DNA of 64,000 nucleotides from Liquidambar formosana (GCA_039720395.1 CM077826.1:35058790-35122789); one strand, 5' to 3'; counted from the first letter of the stretch, positions 11,700 through 24,773 are shown. Translations and numbers: made by a program. Notes: generated from the letters alone by a model not told the origin.

Positions 11700-12621
11700 A
11701 AAAAGCTAGGTTGAGCCAAGTTCAATTTCAGTTCCATTCCTATAAGAATCAGGGGGCCCTCGTCCTGTTTGATTATTTTTCTCTCTTAAAATACTATTGC
11801 TTTATCTAAACAACCTAAGCTAGCTTTCCCTTTCATCTCTTTCTTAATTGTGATCCTTTTCCCATCAAAAAATAAAAATCCAAGAGATTGCCACTGGTAG
11901 GGACAAAACAATGGTCAAAAGGCTAATCATCTACCGAATGAGATTCTGGTCTTGTGGTGTGTGATTTAAGACCTAAAATATTTTTTTCCAAACCCACTTC
12001 TCCAATTTACCCAAAGCATCTTCAACCCAAAAGTCCAATAATTATCTGGTCAAAAAAATTCATTTCCTCTCCTCCTCCCCACAGAAACAAAGCTGAAAGA
12101 CCCGACAATTGCTTCTAAACATATACTTTAGGGATTTTGAGATAAGATTTAGAAAGTAATATAAATAAGAGATGTCATCCAAGTTAGATGATAAAGGGGT
12201 GAACTTATTATTAAAAAAAATAAAAATTGCTATAGTGTGTGGGCGACACACACTACCACCATGCTTGGGTTAGAATTCCGACACTCATCTTCATTCTATT
12301 AGTCTACTAATAATATACACTAAAAAAAAATGTATATACCAACTATTTACCATGGTCCTCAGCCAGGGTGCAGACACCAAAAGGAATCTCTTTACACAAA
12401 CATAGGAAAAAGAATAAAGTGGGTTGTTGAAAGTTCCCATCAAAAGCAGGAAATGGAAAAACGTCACACAAAGGTGAAGGAAGAAAATTAATAAAGACCC
12501 ATATCAAATTTAAGCCTTTCCTGACACTATCAACGGATTGGGACTTGAGAGGAAGTTGAATGCTCCACTTGCTTTTTAATAAAATTTAAGATATCAAGAC
12601 TGCGTTTATCATAAAACTATG

Positions 12622-12929
12622 AAGGCTCGTTTGGTTGACCCAAAGAACTAGAATGATTCCATTGTATTTTACATAACATTAAAGATACAAATTAATTATT
12701 TTTAATAATGCCATTGGAAAAAACTTGAAACCATCACTGTAACTGATGGCGTAATTACGATTAATTTTGAAAACTCATGAAATACCCTGGTTTTAAATTT
12801 ATTTCCATTTGTGATGATGGCGTTGGTTCTCTAAAATTTCCCTACTCACAATAATAAATTTGTCCAAAAGCTTATATTGTAAATAAAATTTTAAATTATT
12901 CAAATTCCATGGGATAACCAAACAGACCC
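12622..12929. mobile_element. MITE-like element, GTTTGGTT ends
   Basis: About 310 bp bounded by GGCTCGTTTGGTTGACCC and its approximate complement GGGATAACCAAACAGACCC. Non-coding. The ends resemble, but are not the same family as, the elements at 10771 and 27165. Confidence 0.55.
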
Positions 12930-13364
12930 TTAACGATCACACGAAGTACAAAACAAATAAAAGGATCCATCAAAAAATCAAGTAGACTAAAGGAAAGAAA
13001 GATATATAGGATTCTAATCCCACATTTACTACTCAATATTTCAATCTATCGCTTCTATCAAAAAAATGAAAAAGAAAAAAAAAAAAAAAAAAAAAGCACT
13101 AGAATCAATATAGACACCAATATAGAAAATTTGACAACAGAAGCACCTTTGGTTTCAATAAGACAACACAGTGTCACAGAATTACAATGGTAACTGTACC
13201 TTTTTTTTTATGAAAATTGTGGGAATCATAGCAAAGTTGAAGTGTGGATCACTCATAGAGAAGAGTTACAGAATCTAATCAAACTTTCCACTGCAAGTAT
13301 TGGAAATCTCTTCTTCCTTTTCCAATAATAGAGTGAATTTGAAGAGCAAACGCAATTCGATCAA

Positions 13365-13709
13365 TTACCCAGATCGGATTCTCTTCTGCCCAGCTTTCCC
13401 ATCGGATTTCATCGTCCCGCCGGATTCCCCTTCTGATGAAGTATCCATGGATTTGGTGAAAGAGCTTGACAGGTCCCCATAGAGGTCAACCACCCTTCTA
13501 ATGTTGTTATTCAGCTCTTTGATAAGACCCACATTTCGACTCAAATTATCAGGAACCTTTGACTCATGATTCTGGTTAATTTCATTGATTAGCAACCTGT
13601 TCTGATCAAAAATGTGTTGGACTTGCACAAAACTCTTCTGAAATGTCTGCAAAACCTTGCCATCTACTTGGGTTCCATTACCAAAACCAGAAAATGTATC
13701 ACCTTCCAT
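13365..13709 (-). CDS. EFL3: ELF4-like protein (EARLY FLOWERING 4 family)
   Basis: A single-exon frame of 114 residues starting at the ATG at 13709 (MEGDTFSGFGNGTQVDGKV). An open frame continues 7 codons upstream but has no ATG, so this start is the natural one. The DUF1313/ELF4 domain fills residues 9-75: FQKSFVQVQHIFDQNRLLI, NEINQNHESKVPDNLSRNVG and LIKELNNNIRRVVDLYGDLS. A Ser/Gly/Lys-rich tail follows. ELF4 proteins are small helical nuclear factors; ELF4 itself joins ELF3 and LUX in the evening complex that represses clock and growth genes at night. The GNGTQVDGKVLQTFQKSF start resembles the EFL3-type paralogue more than ELF4, from memory of the family. Length and intron-free coding region fit the family. 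Confidence 0.93.
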   Translation of the reverse strand: MEGDTFSGFGNGTQVDGKVLQTFQKSFVQVQHIFDQNRLLINEINQNHESKVPDNLSRNVGLIKELNNNIRRVVDLYGDLSSSFTKSMDTSSEGESGGTMKSDGKAGQKRIRSG

Positions 13710-15292
13710 TCCCGCGACAACCCAATTCAATCAAAACCAGTCCTGCATCAAGAACAGAACTATGATGAGAACTAAATACTAAATTGCACAAAAGCTGAGA
13801 CAACAAACTCGATTAAATTTGAATAAATCTATATATTTATTAATGGGTACCCATTGTCAGATCGTATCTCCCCATACTATAAAACAATCAATATATATTT
13901 GCACATACATTTTTTTTTTTTTTTTTTTTGGATAAGCATATATATGCACATACATAGTAATATAATGCAACATGTTAAGCCATGGAATGATTAATGTTCT
14001 GTTTGGTAGATGAGAAAATGAAGGAAAAGAAAAGAGATTTTTCAATTTTCTGACCATGTAAACTCTTTATTATTGGTAACCCAGGTAAGAAATGACCTCC
14101 ACTCAACTAAGCCTAAGCCAAGTATCTGGCTTAGTTGAGGTGAGTGTTTCTGGTTTTGGAAAACAGAACAACAACATGAAAACATAATACTCATAATTCA
14201 AATTTTCTTTTCTTTTCCTCTGTTTTCCCAGAGCAAGCAAACAGAAGGTTAACAAAACAAGGGACAAGATGAGAAATTAAAAAATCAATGGGTTGTGTTT
14301 TGTGACGTCAAAAAGCAGCCTCCCCTTCCCCTTCCCTCACCCCCCACCCCACCAAGAAAAAAAACGAAAACAGAAAAAGAAAAAGACAAAGACAATGAAA
14401 AAAGAACCTTTTTCTTATTTTGTGTTCTCAAAAACATCAATTTAAAAGCTCTAATTTTTTCAATGGAGAATCTAAAAATTCAAATACAGCCCACAGAACC
14501 AGTCAGTGCCTCAGAACAGATAATGAAAAAGTCCTCTATCTATCAGAAGAAAACTACATAAAAAACATTAAACTGGGTCAAAGACCAAAAAAAATTGTTG
14601 CAGAGAACAATGAGTTCTCTTTCTGAAGATGCAGAAAACAAGGACGAAATTGATAACCTGTTGCTCCAATCGTACTTTGCAAATCAAGGAGAGAGAGAGA
14701 GAGAGAGAGATCTATTCCACCATAGCGGAAAAACAAAAGAAAGTGTTCTTCAAAAGTATAAATCTTCGTGGAAATATATATATATATATATATAGATATG
14801 GAATTTGCGGGACAAAGAAAAGATTTTCTGCCTCTAATGTGAAAAAGCAAAAGCATGCGTTTTTGAAAGCATATAAAGATTTTCTTAGAGATAAATGTAA
14901 GTGTTGGAATTTACAGAGCAAGGAAAATCACTTTCTGTCACTCGATGATACAGACAAGGGGGAAAAAAAAAAAAAGAAACCCAATTTATTAAATATAAAA
15001 AGAAAAGAAAAGAAATATAAATATAAATATCATCTAAATGAGGATTGAAACTGACCTATCAACTGAGAAGACTCAGAAACAGTCTGAAATAGAGAAAAAG
15101 AAAAGAATCTTCGATTTTCTCGGCATTATTTTTTTTAGCTCTCCTTGAAAATACGGAACATTCTATAGAAAGAAAATGGATTTTCCCGAGAAAAGATGGG
15201 GAAAAGTCGGGGTTTGTAATCGAATCTCCGTCTGTCTGGTGAGGATGGGATTCAACATAGGACCTGAAATCATGAATGATACATACATATAC

Positions 15293-15340
<48 letters not shown>

Positions 15341-15400
15341 TGTACGAAACGACAGTCACACTCGGGAGGCTTCAACGTTTCTTCTCTCTATAAATATTTC
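13710..15400 (-). promoter_or_regulatory. 5'UTR intron and upstream region of the ELF4-like gene
   Basis: On the minus strand a splice acceptor TGATGCAG lies just before GACTGGTTTTGATTG, 32 bp upstream of the ATG (exon from 13742). A plausible donor, ATAG/GTCAGT, lies at 15055, which would make a 1.3 kb intron within the 5'UTR. Upstream come CT and TA microsatellites (15297-15335) and a TATA-like ATATTTATAG (about 15387-15397). The intron also has GA (14689-14710) and TA (14775-14795) runs. This layout is inference from splice signals; no transcript is available here. Confidence 0.4.
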
Positions 15401-15924
15401 TCTCTCCTCGTCCTCAGTTTACCTCATGTCTGCTGTGCTATATTTTCTGCTCATTCATTACAGTCAGGGAGGTTTTACAGTGAGACATCAGAGATTTAAG
15501 GCGTGTTTGGTGCTCTATTTTTATGTTCCAGGCTTCTTAAAATGAAATTTTAGGAAAGCAGAAGTTTTTTTAAGACTATGCTGTGTAACCAATATTCTCT
15601 CACCCATTTATATATGACAGTTTTTCTTTATTCTAATGTTGAGCTCTACATGTTTACTTTTACCTATACAATTTTAATGCATAAAGTGATTGATAAAGAT
15701 TGATGGTAAAATATTATTAAAAAAAAGATGGGTGGTATAACATGGGTATATAAAGTAGCATTTTTCATTTTTTTTAAAAGGATTTGGTCATAGGTCCATT
15801 GAATAGTGCTTAAAGCTTAATTGTCTAACAACTTTTTTCATAATGTTGTAGGTCCTTTTGTCCATTTTTGGACAAAAATACCCTTTTTATAGAGTAAAGC
15901 TACTACTCAATCAATCCTTTCATG

Positions 15925-16244
15925 ATATAGATCTTGAAAGAAATCTGAGCCTCAACCAAACGGCTGAGCCCAATTGTTCGCCTTAGTGGTGGTGGTGGTG
16001 GTGGTGGTGAATGCATCGAAATTATCTTCGAGCTTCTATTATGACTCCTCATTGGTGTCGTCAACGGATCAGTGGCACTATAGAGGATGCTTGTGGGATG
16101 GATATAAAGGAAGATCACTACTTCCCTAGAGTAAAGGTAGTTTGGCACTGCCCATTTAACCGCACAGGTGCTCTGATCACTTAGATCCATGCCTATCCCG
16201 ATCTTGTGGTGGGCCTCGGAAGTGGTTATACTACTCGATGACAT
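15925..16244 (-). pseudogene. Universal stress protein (USP) fragment, broken
   Basis: Translation from an ATG at 16244 gives the start of a plant USP domain (HHKIGIGMDLSDQSTCAVKW, then PTSILYSATD), close to the PHOS32/34-type family. The similarity then jumps frame to VDDTNEES, two stops, and KLEDNFDAFTTTTTTTK, with an expanded ACC run (about 15983-16010). It jumps back to LVEAQISFKIYIMK and ends. The nucleotide-binding C-terminal half is missing. At least two frameshifts, two stops and truncation make it a pseudogene. Confidence 0.85.
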
Positions 16245-16909
16245 GGGAAATCATGGGGAATGACTATTGGATGAGGTTCGTTGTTGCTAAGTGAACAAAT
16301 ATCGATAGGTTTCTCAATGGATTTATGTTGGAAAAACGTAGAGGTCTATGATTTTTGCATTTGTAAAGATTTTGTGAGTGGTGTCATGTGTTATTACTGT
16401 CGGTGTTTTTGAGGGGATCACAGAAAACATAACCCACCATTTTTTAATTCCAAGTGCGGCAAAGAAGGAAAATGTTGATCTCTCTACAAAGGATGAGTAT
16501 GGTGGGTTATGTCTCCTACAATCTGATGGATCACCCAATAAGCTAGAATTGGGAAGTGCAATTCTAATTTTAAGTCTTTAACTTTCTTCTCCACATTAAA
16601 ACCAAACGGACCCTTTTCTATGAAAGTAGGTATTGCTTAGCTAGCTGTGGAACTTTATGCTGAAATTTAAATGATCCTACTAAATTAGAAGGCCACATGA
16701 CAAACCATAGGAGCTGGGTTTGGAATTCGATATGGAAGTACGAAATGACCTCATCTTTGCAAACAATTCCTTTTTGGGTGGTGGTGTTTTGGTCCATATA
16801 GGTTGACTAGATCACTAAGTCCTCAAATTTGGGAGATCTGACAACTGTAATTGAAATTAGCATTGCTAAGGAGTCGTAGCTTAGATGGCATCCAGGTGGG
16901 ATGAGCTTA
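16245..16909. other. Spacer next to the USP pseudogene
   Basis: No convincing gene. The sequence AAACCAAACGGACCC at about 16600-16614 resembles the right end of a DNA element, and GGCGTGTTTGGTGC at about 15498 could be its left end; see the findings. Confidence 0.35.
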
Positions 16910-18340
16910 GGGAGGTGATAATAGCTTAAAATTGCATTATTGTTATACTTTTAATAAGCATTATCACATCTATTTTGAACTTAGTTCAACATTTTACACA
17001 TGATAAATGGGGTTTCTTAATACAAGTTCTTATGTTTAAAATGGTGTATTAACTAATGTGTGTTTTATTTTTGTAGGAAGTCCTCATAAAAATATAATGC
17101 ATATTGGAAGACTTTAGGCATTGTAGGAAGCATTGATGCCCACTGCCAACCATCGTAGGAAGGACCATAGGAAGATCGTGGGATGTGAAACTGATCGTTT
17201 GAAGTGAAATTGCATTAATTACATTTTTCTTATCATCTTAGGAAGAATCGTAGAAAGCCAATTTTCCTATAATTGGTGACAAATTTGAAAGCTAAACTTA
17301 TTTTTTATGAGTCAAACTTGCTTTTCTTATATGGAATTCTATGAAAACTGTATAAGGGTCAAGAACAACAATTTTGGAAACTTTTAGCAAAGAAATTATT
17401 GATAGTTTGGTTCTAAGCCTTCCCTTATATGATAGTTGTGGCCATGGCCCGAAGGAGCCTTAAGCGGTTGTATAACGCTTAAGTCAAGGCTCCCTCCCAC
17501 TTGTTACTGAGTTACACATTCATGGGAGTAACGATACCCCAAAGTTGGAAATAAATCTAAAAGGAAATTTTGGATCAATTATTGTACTTTGAAGTGAAAT
17601 TGGTGGCCTTGAAAAGAAGATTCAAAGCCTGACAAAATTGTTTTGAAAAAAATTTCGTGGTTCAGACATTTAGTACGTCAAAATTAGGCTAGAAATTGAC
17701 GTTGAAATGAAAAATAGGATTTAGCAAATTGTTTCCTTATTTTTTTTCATTTTCTTTGGGAAACACTAGAAGCATATATAAAGGAGAAGGGGTTGCCCCT
17801 ATACGTTCTCTCTTCTCTCATTCTCTTAGTGTTTCTTCTTCTTCTCTTTAGGTTTTAAATTTTTATTAATTATGAGTAGTTGAATCTTTTGCTAAGGTTA
17901 GGGGTGAAGCCACAATATTTATTTGGTGGTTGTTTAACGATTTCCTCCTGGGGACTTGAACCCGTAACCTTTCTCTGATATCAATTGTAGGACCAAGTGT
18001 TAACCATTTCACCTAAAACCAACTAGTGTCAAGAGAGGCACTCTTAAATCTTTTAAAGGGTAGTGTAACAGCCAAGCACTACGGTTCGAGTAGTCTCAAC
18101 CGGCATGATGTTGACCCTAACCCTACAACCCTTGTAGTCTAGGCCAACATTTGATTTTATTATTTAGCAAAATATTTATTCAGTATAATTTTTTGATTTA
18201 TCGTTGACTCCGGGTACTATGAATGCTTGGAATTTCATGTAAATTAAATTATTAGTTTTATCATGTGCTAAATGAATTAGTTTTATGAATCTATCTTTTG
18301 AGAAAAAAATTAAATGAAAAAAATTGTTAAATCATCTGAA
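16910..18340 (-). repeat. Retroelement remnant with primer-binding-like site
   Basis: Non-coding, LTR-like sequence. On the minus strand ACACTTGGTCCTACAATTGA is followed by TATCAGAGAAAGG (about 17970-18005), which resembles the leader and tRNA-Met primer site (TGGTATCAGAG) of plant LTR retroelements, then by GGTTACGGGTTCAAGTCC. A TATA-like GCATATATAAAGG lies at about 17772. No pol domain is readable. Confidence 0.3.
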
Positions 18341-18364
18341 TGGGATCATCTTTTGTCTTGTTAT

Positions 18365-19643
18365 CCTAAGTGAACAACTTTAGAAGGGGTGAATAGGGTT
18401 TTAATCTAAAAATGAAATTTAATGCAATCTTAAAATCAGTCTATTGCAAGTAAGAATAAATTTAAAAACAAGCAATAAGATAATAAAAAAGGAGATTAAA
18501 AGAAAGATATTGCAAATAATATTTTAACGAGGTTCAGCCTCTTCCACCTACATCCTCACCTCAAAAGCTCACTTGAGGATTCTTTAGTCCACTATACCAA
18601 TCTCCTTACGGGTGGAGATCAAACATTTACACAGCCACAATTTTGCTTCATTAACACTTGCATAAATACACTCTTCAAGTGCTACAAATTAGGGTTCTCA
18701 CAACCTTAAATACAAGTGAATGATTTGTGTTTATTTTTGTGCTAAACAAGCTTTGAGTAAATACACAAAAATTGAAAGCATGCTTAACTAATGATTGAAT
18801 CTCAATGAATGCTCACAAGAGAATTAAGGATTGTAATGGATAATCTTATTGTGTAATCAATGATTGATCATAAATAAGTTTAAGCCTTCATATATATAGC
18901 CCCTTGGTTATGTATGACTATTTGAAAAAATAGCAGTTATGTGTCAGCCCGAGGATTTCAACCAGCTAAAAACATTTTCAACCATCTGAAACTTCCATTT
19001 TAGCCGTTTGAATTAAGGCTACTGAAAATTCTAGAGAGTGTACAAATGGGGTCTTTTAGTCAATATTTTAGTAGTCTCAAACATGAGTTTTAGCCGTCTT
19101 AAAATTTTTTTCAACCGGCTCAAAGAAGGCGTCTAAAAATTCTAGAGGAGTGATTTTTAGGAAAAATGATCTTCAGCCTTTTGAAACTTTTTAGCTTGCT
19201 GAAATATCATTTCAGTCGTCTTAAGGAAGCTTTCAACCGTTTGAAACGATAGTTTCACAGATACAAAAATTAGTCGCATAAGCACAAGATGTTAGGATTA
19301 AATTTCTAGCTAAGAAGTCAATGTTGGTTTAATTAGGCCTTTTAAATGTGTTATGCATGAACTTAAGCCCTTGATATAAAAATAGGCAAATATTAAGACT
19401 TAATCTTACACATACAATCCTAACACTCTCACAATAAATTTGATTATTCACTTGACCATATCTTGAGTGTTGATTATGTCCATATTGTGATGTTTTAGTG
19501 GTTTTAAGTTTTGGAAGGACAAATTGATTATGATAGCATGAATAGCTTTGAATACTTGTCTTAAATGAAACTTTGAAACTCATTAGATCATCCTGTGTAT
19601 TGTTATCATCAAAATCATGGGATTAAAACCATTTAGGCCAACA
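18365..19643 (-). mobile_element. LTR-like element, family 2, copy A
   Basis: Read on the minus strand it starts TGTTGGCCTAAATGG, then has ATTTTGATGATAACAA, and ends near GGCTGAACCTCGTTAAAAT. Copies B (25115-26700) and C (28965-30300) share this order. The TTTTGATGATAACAA block is common in long copia LTRs of SIRE type. An array of at least ten diverged palindromes of consensus TTTCARCCGGYTGAAA lies at 18956-19246. It is non-coding; the 3' edge is approximate. Confidence 0.55.
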
Positions 19644-20154
19644 CGTATGAATCTAAGTTGAGTTATAAAAATGATTTATTAGCAAATACCATATATTTGT
19701 TGTTTATGGACCTCTCAACCTTAGTATTATTAAAATATTGTTTTCAACCAAATTAATTTTCTATGATTAAGCATTCAAATTTCCAAAAATCTTACAATTG
19801 ATTCTGTTCATTTTTATTTTCACCATTAATCCTTGCTAAATATTCCCTTTTCATTATGGATCGATCTTGGATTCACTAAGTGTATATAACTTTGTGACAT
19901 CCTGCACTTGGGAGCATTATAAAAATCGTAACAGGAGGTGCAAAAAACGATCCAGTCCGCTAAATTGAACTAAGCTGCTCCATTTCGTATTGACCCAAGC
20001 AGTCTGAGAAAATAGGCAGACTGGTTTGGGTGGTTTGAGTAATAAATTTAACACGTTGATTCGGTTAGTGGTTGAACTTTGTTAAGCCATCAATAGATTA
20101 ACCCAACCTGCCTTTAGTAATATATAAAATATATATATCTATACACACACATAC
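19644..20154. other. Spacer
   Basis: AT-rich sequence with a short run of TA and CA repeats (20117-20155). No gene or element end is recognised. Confidence 0.4.
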
Positions 20155-23100
20155 ATAGAGATGATACTTTAGGAATAATGAACAGTCAAAGGATTTTATT
20201 TATTGTAAATTACATTTATTATTGTTTAATAATTATTTAATAAAAGGTTTTATTCTATCATGTTTATTGTATTATTTTATATTATTGTGTTATTTTATAT
20301 TTACATAATATTTCCATAGAGTTAGAGTTGAGAAGATGATATCACAAAGATATGTGATATGGAGACTTATTATCTCTGTATTGCAATCCTAATCATTCTT
20401 AATTAAGGGATCATTATAATGGACAATGATAAACTATATGACTAGCACATGTTATGTTGGCTCTTTATGAGGATAGTTAATTTCAAACTAGTTGTGTGGA
20501 GACACTAAAACAAAATATGTGAGTGTTTGTTAAAAGAACATGTATATTGAATGTGACCATATTAACTTGAGTATATTGAATGAAGTTTTTTTTTTACCTA
20601 TCAATCAGTATCTCATAGTTGCAATGGTACAAATAATCTTTAAACTTGAGATATCATGGCTATCTTGTGTGTAAAACTTCAGAAGTTTAATAGCACTAAC
20701 TGTGTATCTCATAGGGAACTTACAAATCTGTTCATTGGCTCTATTGTTTTATGTATAGAGGCATATAAGTGATTAATAAGAAATCTATCACTCTCAGTAA
20801 AAAAGAGAGAATGTTTTAAGTGATATTCACAAATATAACTCATGTAAATCTATAACCATAGTAGGATGACTATGGAAAACAGTTTTCATAGTGCATCTAC
20901 TGAGTTGATATTTGAAAATGTTCATAAAAGTATTGAATTAGGGACTTGGCATACTTACATGTTCTATTGGTATGTTCAAAGGCATTGTTTTGATTAAATG
21001 ATGTAATTGTATCATAACTATAATTGAAGGGTTCTTTGAATTATTTTCACTTCATTTAGGACTATATCATGAGCCATTACTAGCTAGATGTTACTCATGA
21101 TTAATAGAAACTTTAATTGAGATAAGTGAGTTATCATCAGTTAGGGAATTGGAAGGAGTTTCAATTAGATTCTTAACGGAAAATGTTCCATTGGGCACAT
21201 GGAGTGCCATTACCCATTACTAGATGATGTGACTCAATAGGTCACACATCGATAAGTAAAGTAGGATTTTAAGTGTTAAGAGAAAGAGATTAAATGTAAT
21301 TAGGATTATTGCTTTGAGCTATACGTGTATTTGTTGCAAGTTGGAAGGACTAATGTGCAAATAAGAGATTTACATCTAATCCACGTACGATTAGAAATCC
21401 TAGGGTACCTCCTTTATAATGTGTATATATATGTATGCTAGCACATGCATATACACACTATAATCCACTTTTTTTTTTTTTTTTTTTTTGGTGCAACGGA
21501 TGTTAATTCAAAGAAGAATAAGCTAAGGCCTGAGGGTACAAACATCTATTAGGTGAAGAAAGAGAAAATTACGAAGCCTTATTAGGAGCGAATTAAAAAG
21601 CATAAAATTCCAATTATTCTTGCAGCCCTCAGTGGCCATAAAGTCCGCACATTTGTTTCCCTCATAGAGGGTATGCTGGAGACGAACATTCTAATCTCTA
21701 TCCATAAGAATGCTACAGTCATTAAGAACTCCTTTTGGGTGATGGGTAGTAAAAGCACAGTTCATAAGAGTGATCGAGGCTTGAGAATCAGTTTTACTAT
21801 GATGCGTCTTATACCAATATCCCATATAAAAATCAAGTCTTGCCTTATTGCCCACAACTTAGCTATATTGTTGGAGCAAATACCCAAGTTTACCTATGAA
21901 TCCATTAACCCAATTACATGCATCATCTCTAATTAAGCCCCCATTGCAGCGTAACTAAGATTCCCTAAAACACTTCCATTAGTATTGAGTTTTGCTTAGC
22001 CTAGGAGGAGGAAAGATCTAGGAGACCAGTGATTATGAATAAGATTACCAGAGGTGGGATGGTTACTGAAAGGAAGAGATAAATTCTACACCATGAAATG
22101 GATCTGACGATAGACTTCATCAGTATTTTAGAGGCTACCATGGATTACTTCTGCATTCCTAAACTTCCAATTATTCCAAGTAATATCCATGAAGAGGTGG
22201 AGCTGAGAAGATTGAGTGTAATTTAAAGATCTAATAGTAGTATTTTCTGTGCAAGCTTTGAGCTAGGTATCTTGTGGATGACCAAGGAGCCAAGCCATAT
22301 CATAAGAGCTAAGGAGATATTACGGGCTTTGGGGCAATCCCGTAAAACATGAAGGGAAGTTTCAACCGTGGTATTACATCTCTTATAGAAAGCATCATCA
22401 GCTATATTTCTATGAAAGTGAAAATTATTGATGAGCAATTTATTTCTCTTAAACAATCAGAAAAATATTTAAGCTTATGAGGAGCTTTAAAGGTCCACAA
22501 CCATTTCCAATTATTAATAGTGTAAGTTAGCTTGACAATTATCTTGAAGATCAATATAACTCGATTTTGTTGAATAAACGCCTTTGGAAGAAAGCTGCCA
22601 ATAAATAGAATCCTAAGAAATTGAAGCTTGCGACAAGGGCACACCCTGGATAAGGTTAATAATATGAGCAGGAATAGGGGTTTAAATACCTTGAAAGTTC
22701 TAAAACTTTCCCACTAAAATAATATCGCAAACTCTTAAAGAGATCTCAGTTTCAACAATGTCATGATCCAGCAGTTTAAAAATAGGCCGTTGACCTACCA
22801 ACCAATCAAACTACGAAGAAATTTTCTTCCCTTTTCCAACTCAGAAACTAAAGCCTTATTTGATGAAATCCAAGCTTTTACTAATTCTTTTCCAAGTACG
22901 TAGAGCACCAACTGAAAGACCATGAGTCAAAATAGAAGAACCTTTAAGGTATTTGGAGTCTAAAGTAGAATCCCAAAGAGAGTAGGTACTATTAATTGGA
23001 TGCTAGCTAGTCGTGGCTAATAAGGTGACACTAGCTAACCTGGTATCTCGATTACCCAATCCCCCAGCAACTTTAGGTCTCATAACGTCTTGCCAATTAA

Positions 23101-23428
23101 CTAGATAAACCTTCTCTACTTTGGATAGCCCTATAGTGTTCTATCTCTCTGTCTCTTTTGTCTTCTCCTTTTTCTAGCAAGTCTTAATTAGCAAAATGGG
23201 AGCAACTTGAAGACTTTTGTTTGGTGTGGATATCGTAGAGGTAGAGCACTTGTGCTACTCAACTTCAATTAATATCAATCGATTTAAGGATTTCATGTAA
23301 GTCATCACCCTCTTTATGTAATTATGGTTTTAGTTTTGCAATGAATCGCAATCAAATTTAAGGTTTTAAGGAATTAAATCAAAAAAAATTTTATTCATTG
23401 TTTTCCATTGTGTAGTTTTACACATCAA
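20155..23428 (+). mobile_element. Solo LTR, family 1, copy 3, split by an L1
   Basis: The left part (20155-21467) is collinear with the 5' two-thirds of copies 1 and 2, for example GGAATTGGAAGGAGTTTCAA. The right part (about 23130-23428) matches their 3' end, for example GGTGTGGATATCG and TAAGTCATCACCCTC. It is the most diverged of the three copies. The gap between the parts is an L1 retrotransposon on the opposite strand. Confidence 0.7.
21468..23129 (-). mobile_element. 5'-truncated L1 retrotransposon
   Basis: The T run at 21472-21490 is the poly(A) tail on the minus strand. Upstream in element order, 22223-22644 encodes the zf-RVT region of L1 ORF2 (WLWTFKAPHKLKYF; NIADDAFYKRCNTTVETSLH with Cys-His spacing), split by a frameshift near 22430. 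From about 21990 to 21560 there are RNase H-like remains. The endonuclease and reverse transcriptase are missing. It sits inside solo LTR copy 3; a short target duplication may exist (CTATA) but is not convincing. Confidence 0.75.
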
Positions 23429-23513
23429 ATCCTTACAAAGAGATGTATCATTCTCCATTATTTATTTATTTTTTAAATAATAGTGGTTGTATATATATAT
23501 TGATGTGAAATTA

Positions 23514-23787
23514 TGCCCCTTCCATTCCTTAAAGATTTTAATCATTTCCATTTTGGATTGTTTCGAAATGTTTGCTCCAGTAAAAAAGTCAATGACTCAA
23601 CTTTGATTAATTTCGCAAGATATCATTTCTTAAGGTATAAATTATACACTAAAGATAAAGTAATATACTTTGCCATTGTGAGTAAAATTGGTAAACAAAA
23701 CAAATTAGTGGGTGTGAATGCATTATAAACACTTTCCTAAAAGAAAGTATTGTTTCATAAGGGACAATATTTAAAGAATGGAGGGAG
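23514..23787. mobile_element. Stowaway-like MITE
   Basis: Ends are inverted repeats: GCCCCTTCCATTCCTTAAAG at the left and CTTTAAAGAATGGAGGGAG-like sequence at the right, flanked by TA on each side. The CTCCCTCCATTC terminus is of the Stowaway (mariner-related) kind. No coding sequence. Confidence 0.6.
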
Positions 23788-24448
23788 TACAAATGTGTGT
23801 TAACATCTTTACCCATTCTACGAAGAGTGGAAGATCTTATATACTCCTTATACAAAATGTTATATAAACTAATTAGGAGAAGAAACATAAGAATATGAAC
23901 AAAAGATCTTTCCTCCACATTACAAATTAAAATGTCTTTACCCATTTTTTGATTACTATTATAAATTATAATAAAAAAAATGCAAATTTAATATGTATAT
24001 GATTGATATGTATATATACAAATTGTGTATTAATCATCTTTGTCATTAGGAGAAGTTGCATTAAGGATACCATAAATCACATATAATCTAGATGTGAGTA
24101 TCCTCAAGGAGTTTTGAAATAGCCATTGTAGATAGTGGTCATGTGTTTATGAATATCACAAATCTAATACACACATAACATTGTAAGTTTTGCATGATCA
24201 TATATACATCATACACAAACACACACTCACACATATATAAAGAGAGAGGAGGAGAATGGGAAGGGGAAAATTAAGTGATTGTAGATCTTCCTTCTTAATA
24301 TTAATACATTAAATGTTATAAATGTAATTTGTAACATTTGGGAAGGAAGAAGTATTAAGTAGAAAGGTAATGTTTGGAATGTAGAGATATTAAGCAATGA
24401 GGTGTCCCTTTGATATTATATAATATATGTATGTATATATATACATAG
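23788..24448. other. Spacer
   Basis: AT-rich sequence with TA and CA runs around 24190-24245 and 24420-24445. No feature recognised. Confidence 0.45.
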
Positions 24449-24773
24449 TCCCCTTTTTATAAGGTTCACCTAATATAACTTTACGTTAGGTCACTCTTCA
24501 AAACTTTACCAACAACTTATATTTTGTGAAACCAATTGTTGGATTAAATTTGCTTCATATGAAGGTCATGTATGCCAAAAATCAAGTTGATTCAAGTCGC
24601 TCGTTTTGGACATTTATGGATAGAGAAGCTTTCAATCTCGGATTAATTTGATTTTCAGTATGAATCACCTACATAAAATTTAATAGTTGGTTTCACAAAA
24701 TACAGGTCACTAGTAGAGTTTTTGAGGGTGACTGAATGCAAAGTTACGTTAAGTTAACCTCGTATGAAGGGGA
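24449..24773. mobile_element. MITE with long terminal inverted repeats
   Basis: About 325 bp. The left arm (TCCCCTTTTTATAAGGTTCA) and the right arm (complement TCCCCTTCATACGAGGTTAA) can be aligned for about 85 bp, ending in the shared TATTTTGTGAAACCAA. Only a short non-coding centre remains. Flanking duplication is not clear, as a TA/CT microsatellite abuts the right end. Confidence 0.75.

Noticed and set aside
13710..13730. A longer ELF4-like protein starting 7 codons upstream
   Set aside because: The upstream codon is TTG; the family starts at MEGD.
14295..15048. Open frames of 70-140 codons near the ELF4-like gene
   Set aside because: They consist of GA, TA and A runs in the presumed 5'UTR intron and have no domain.
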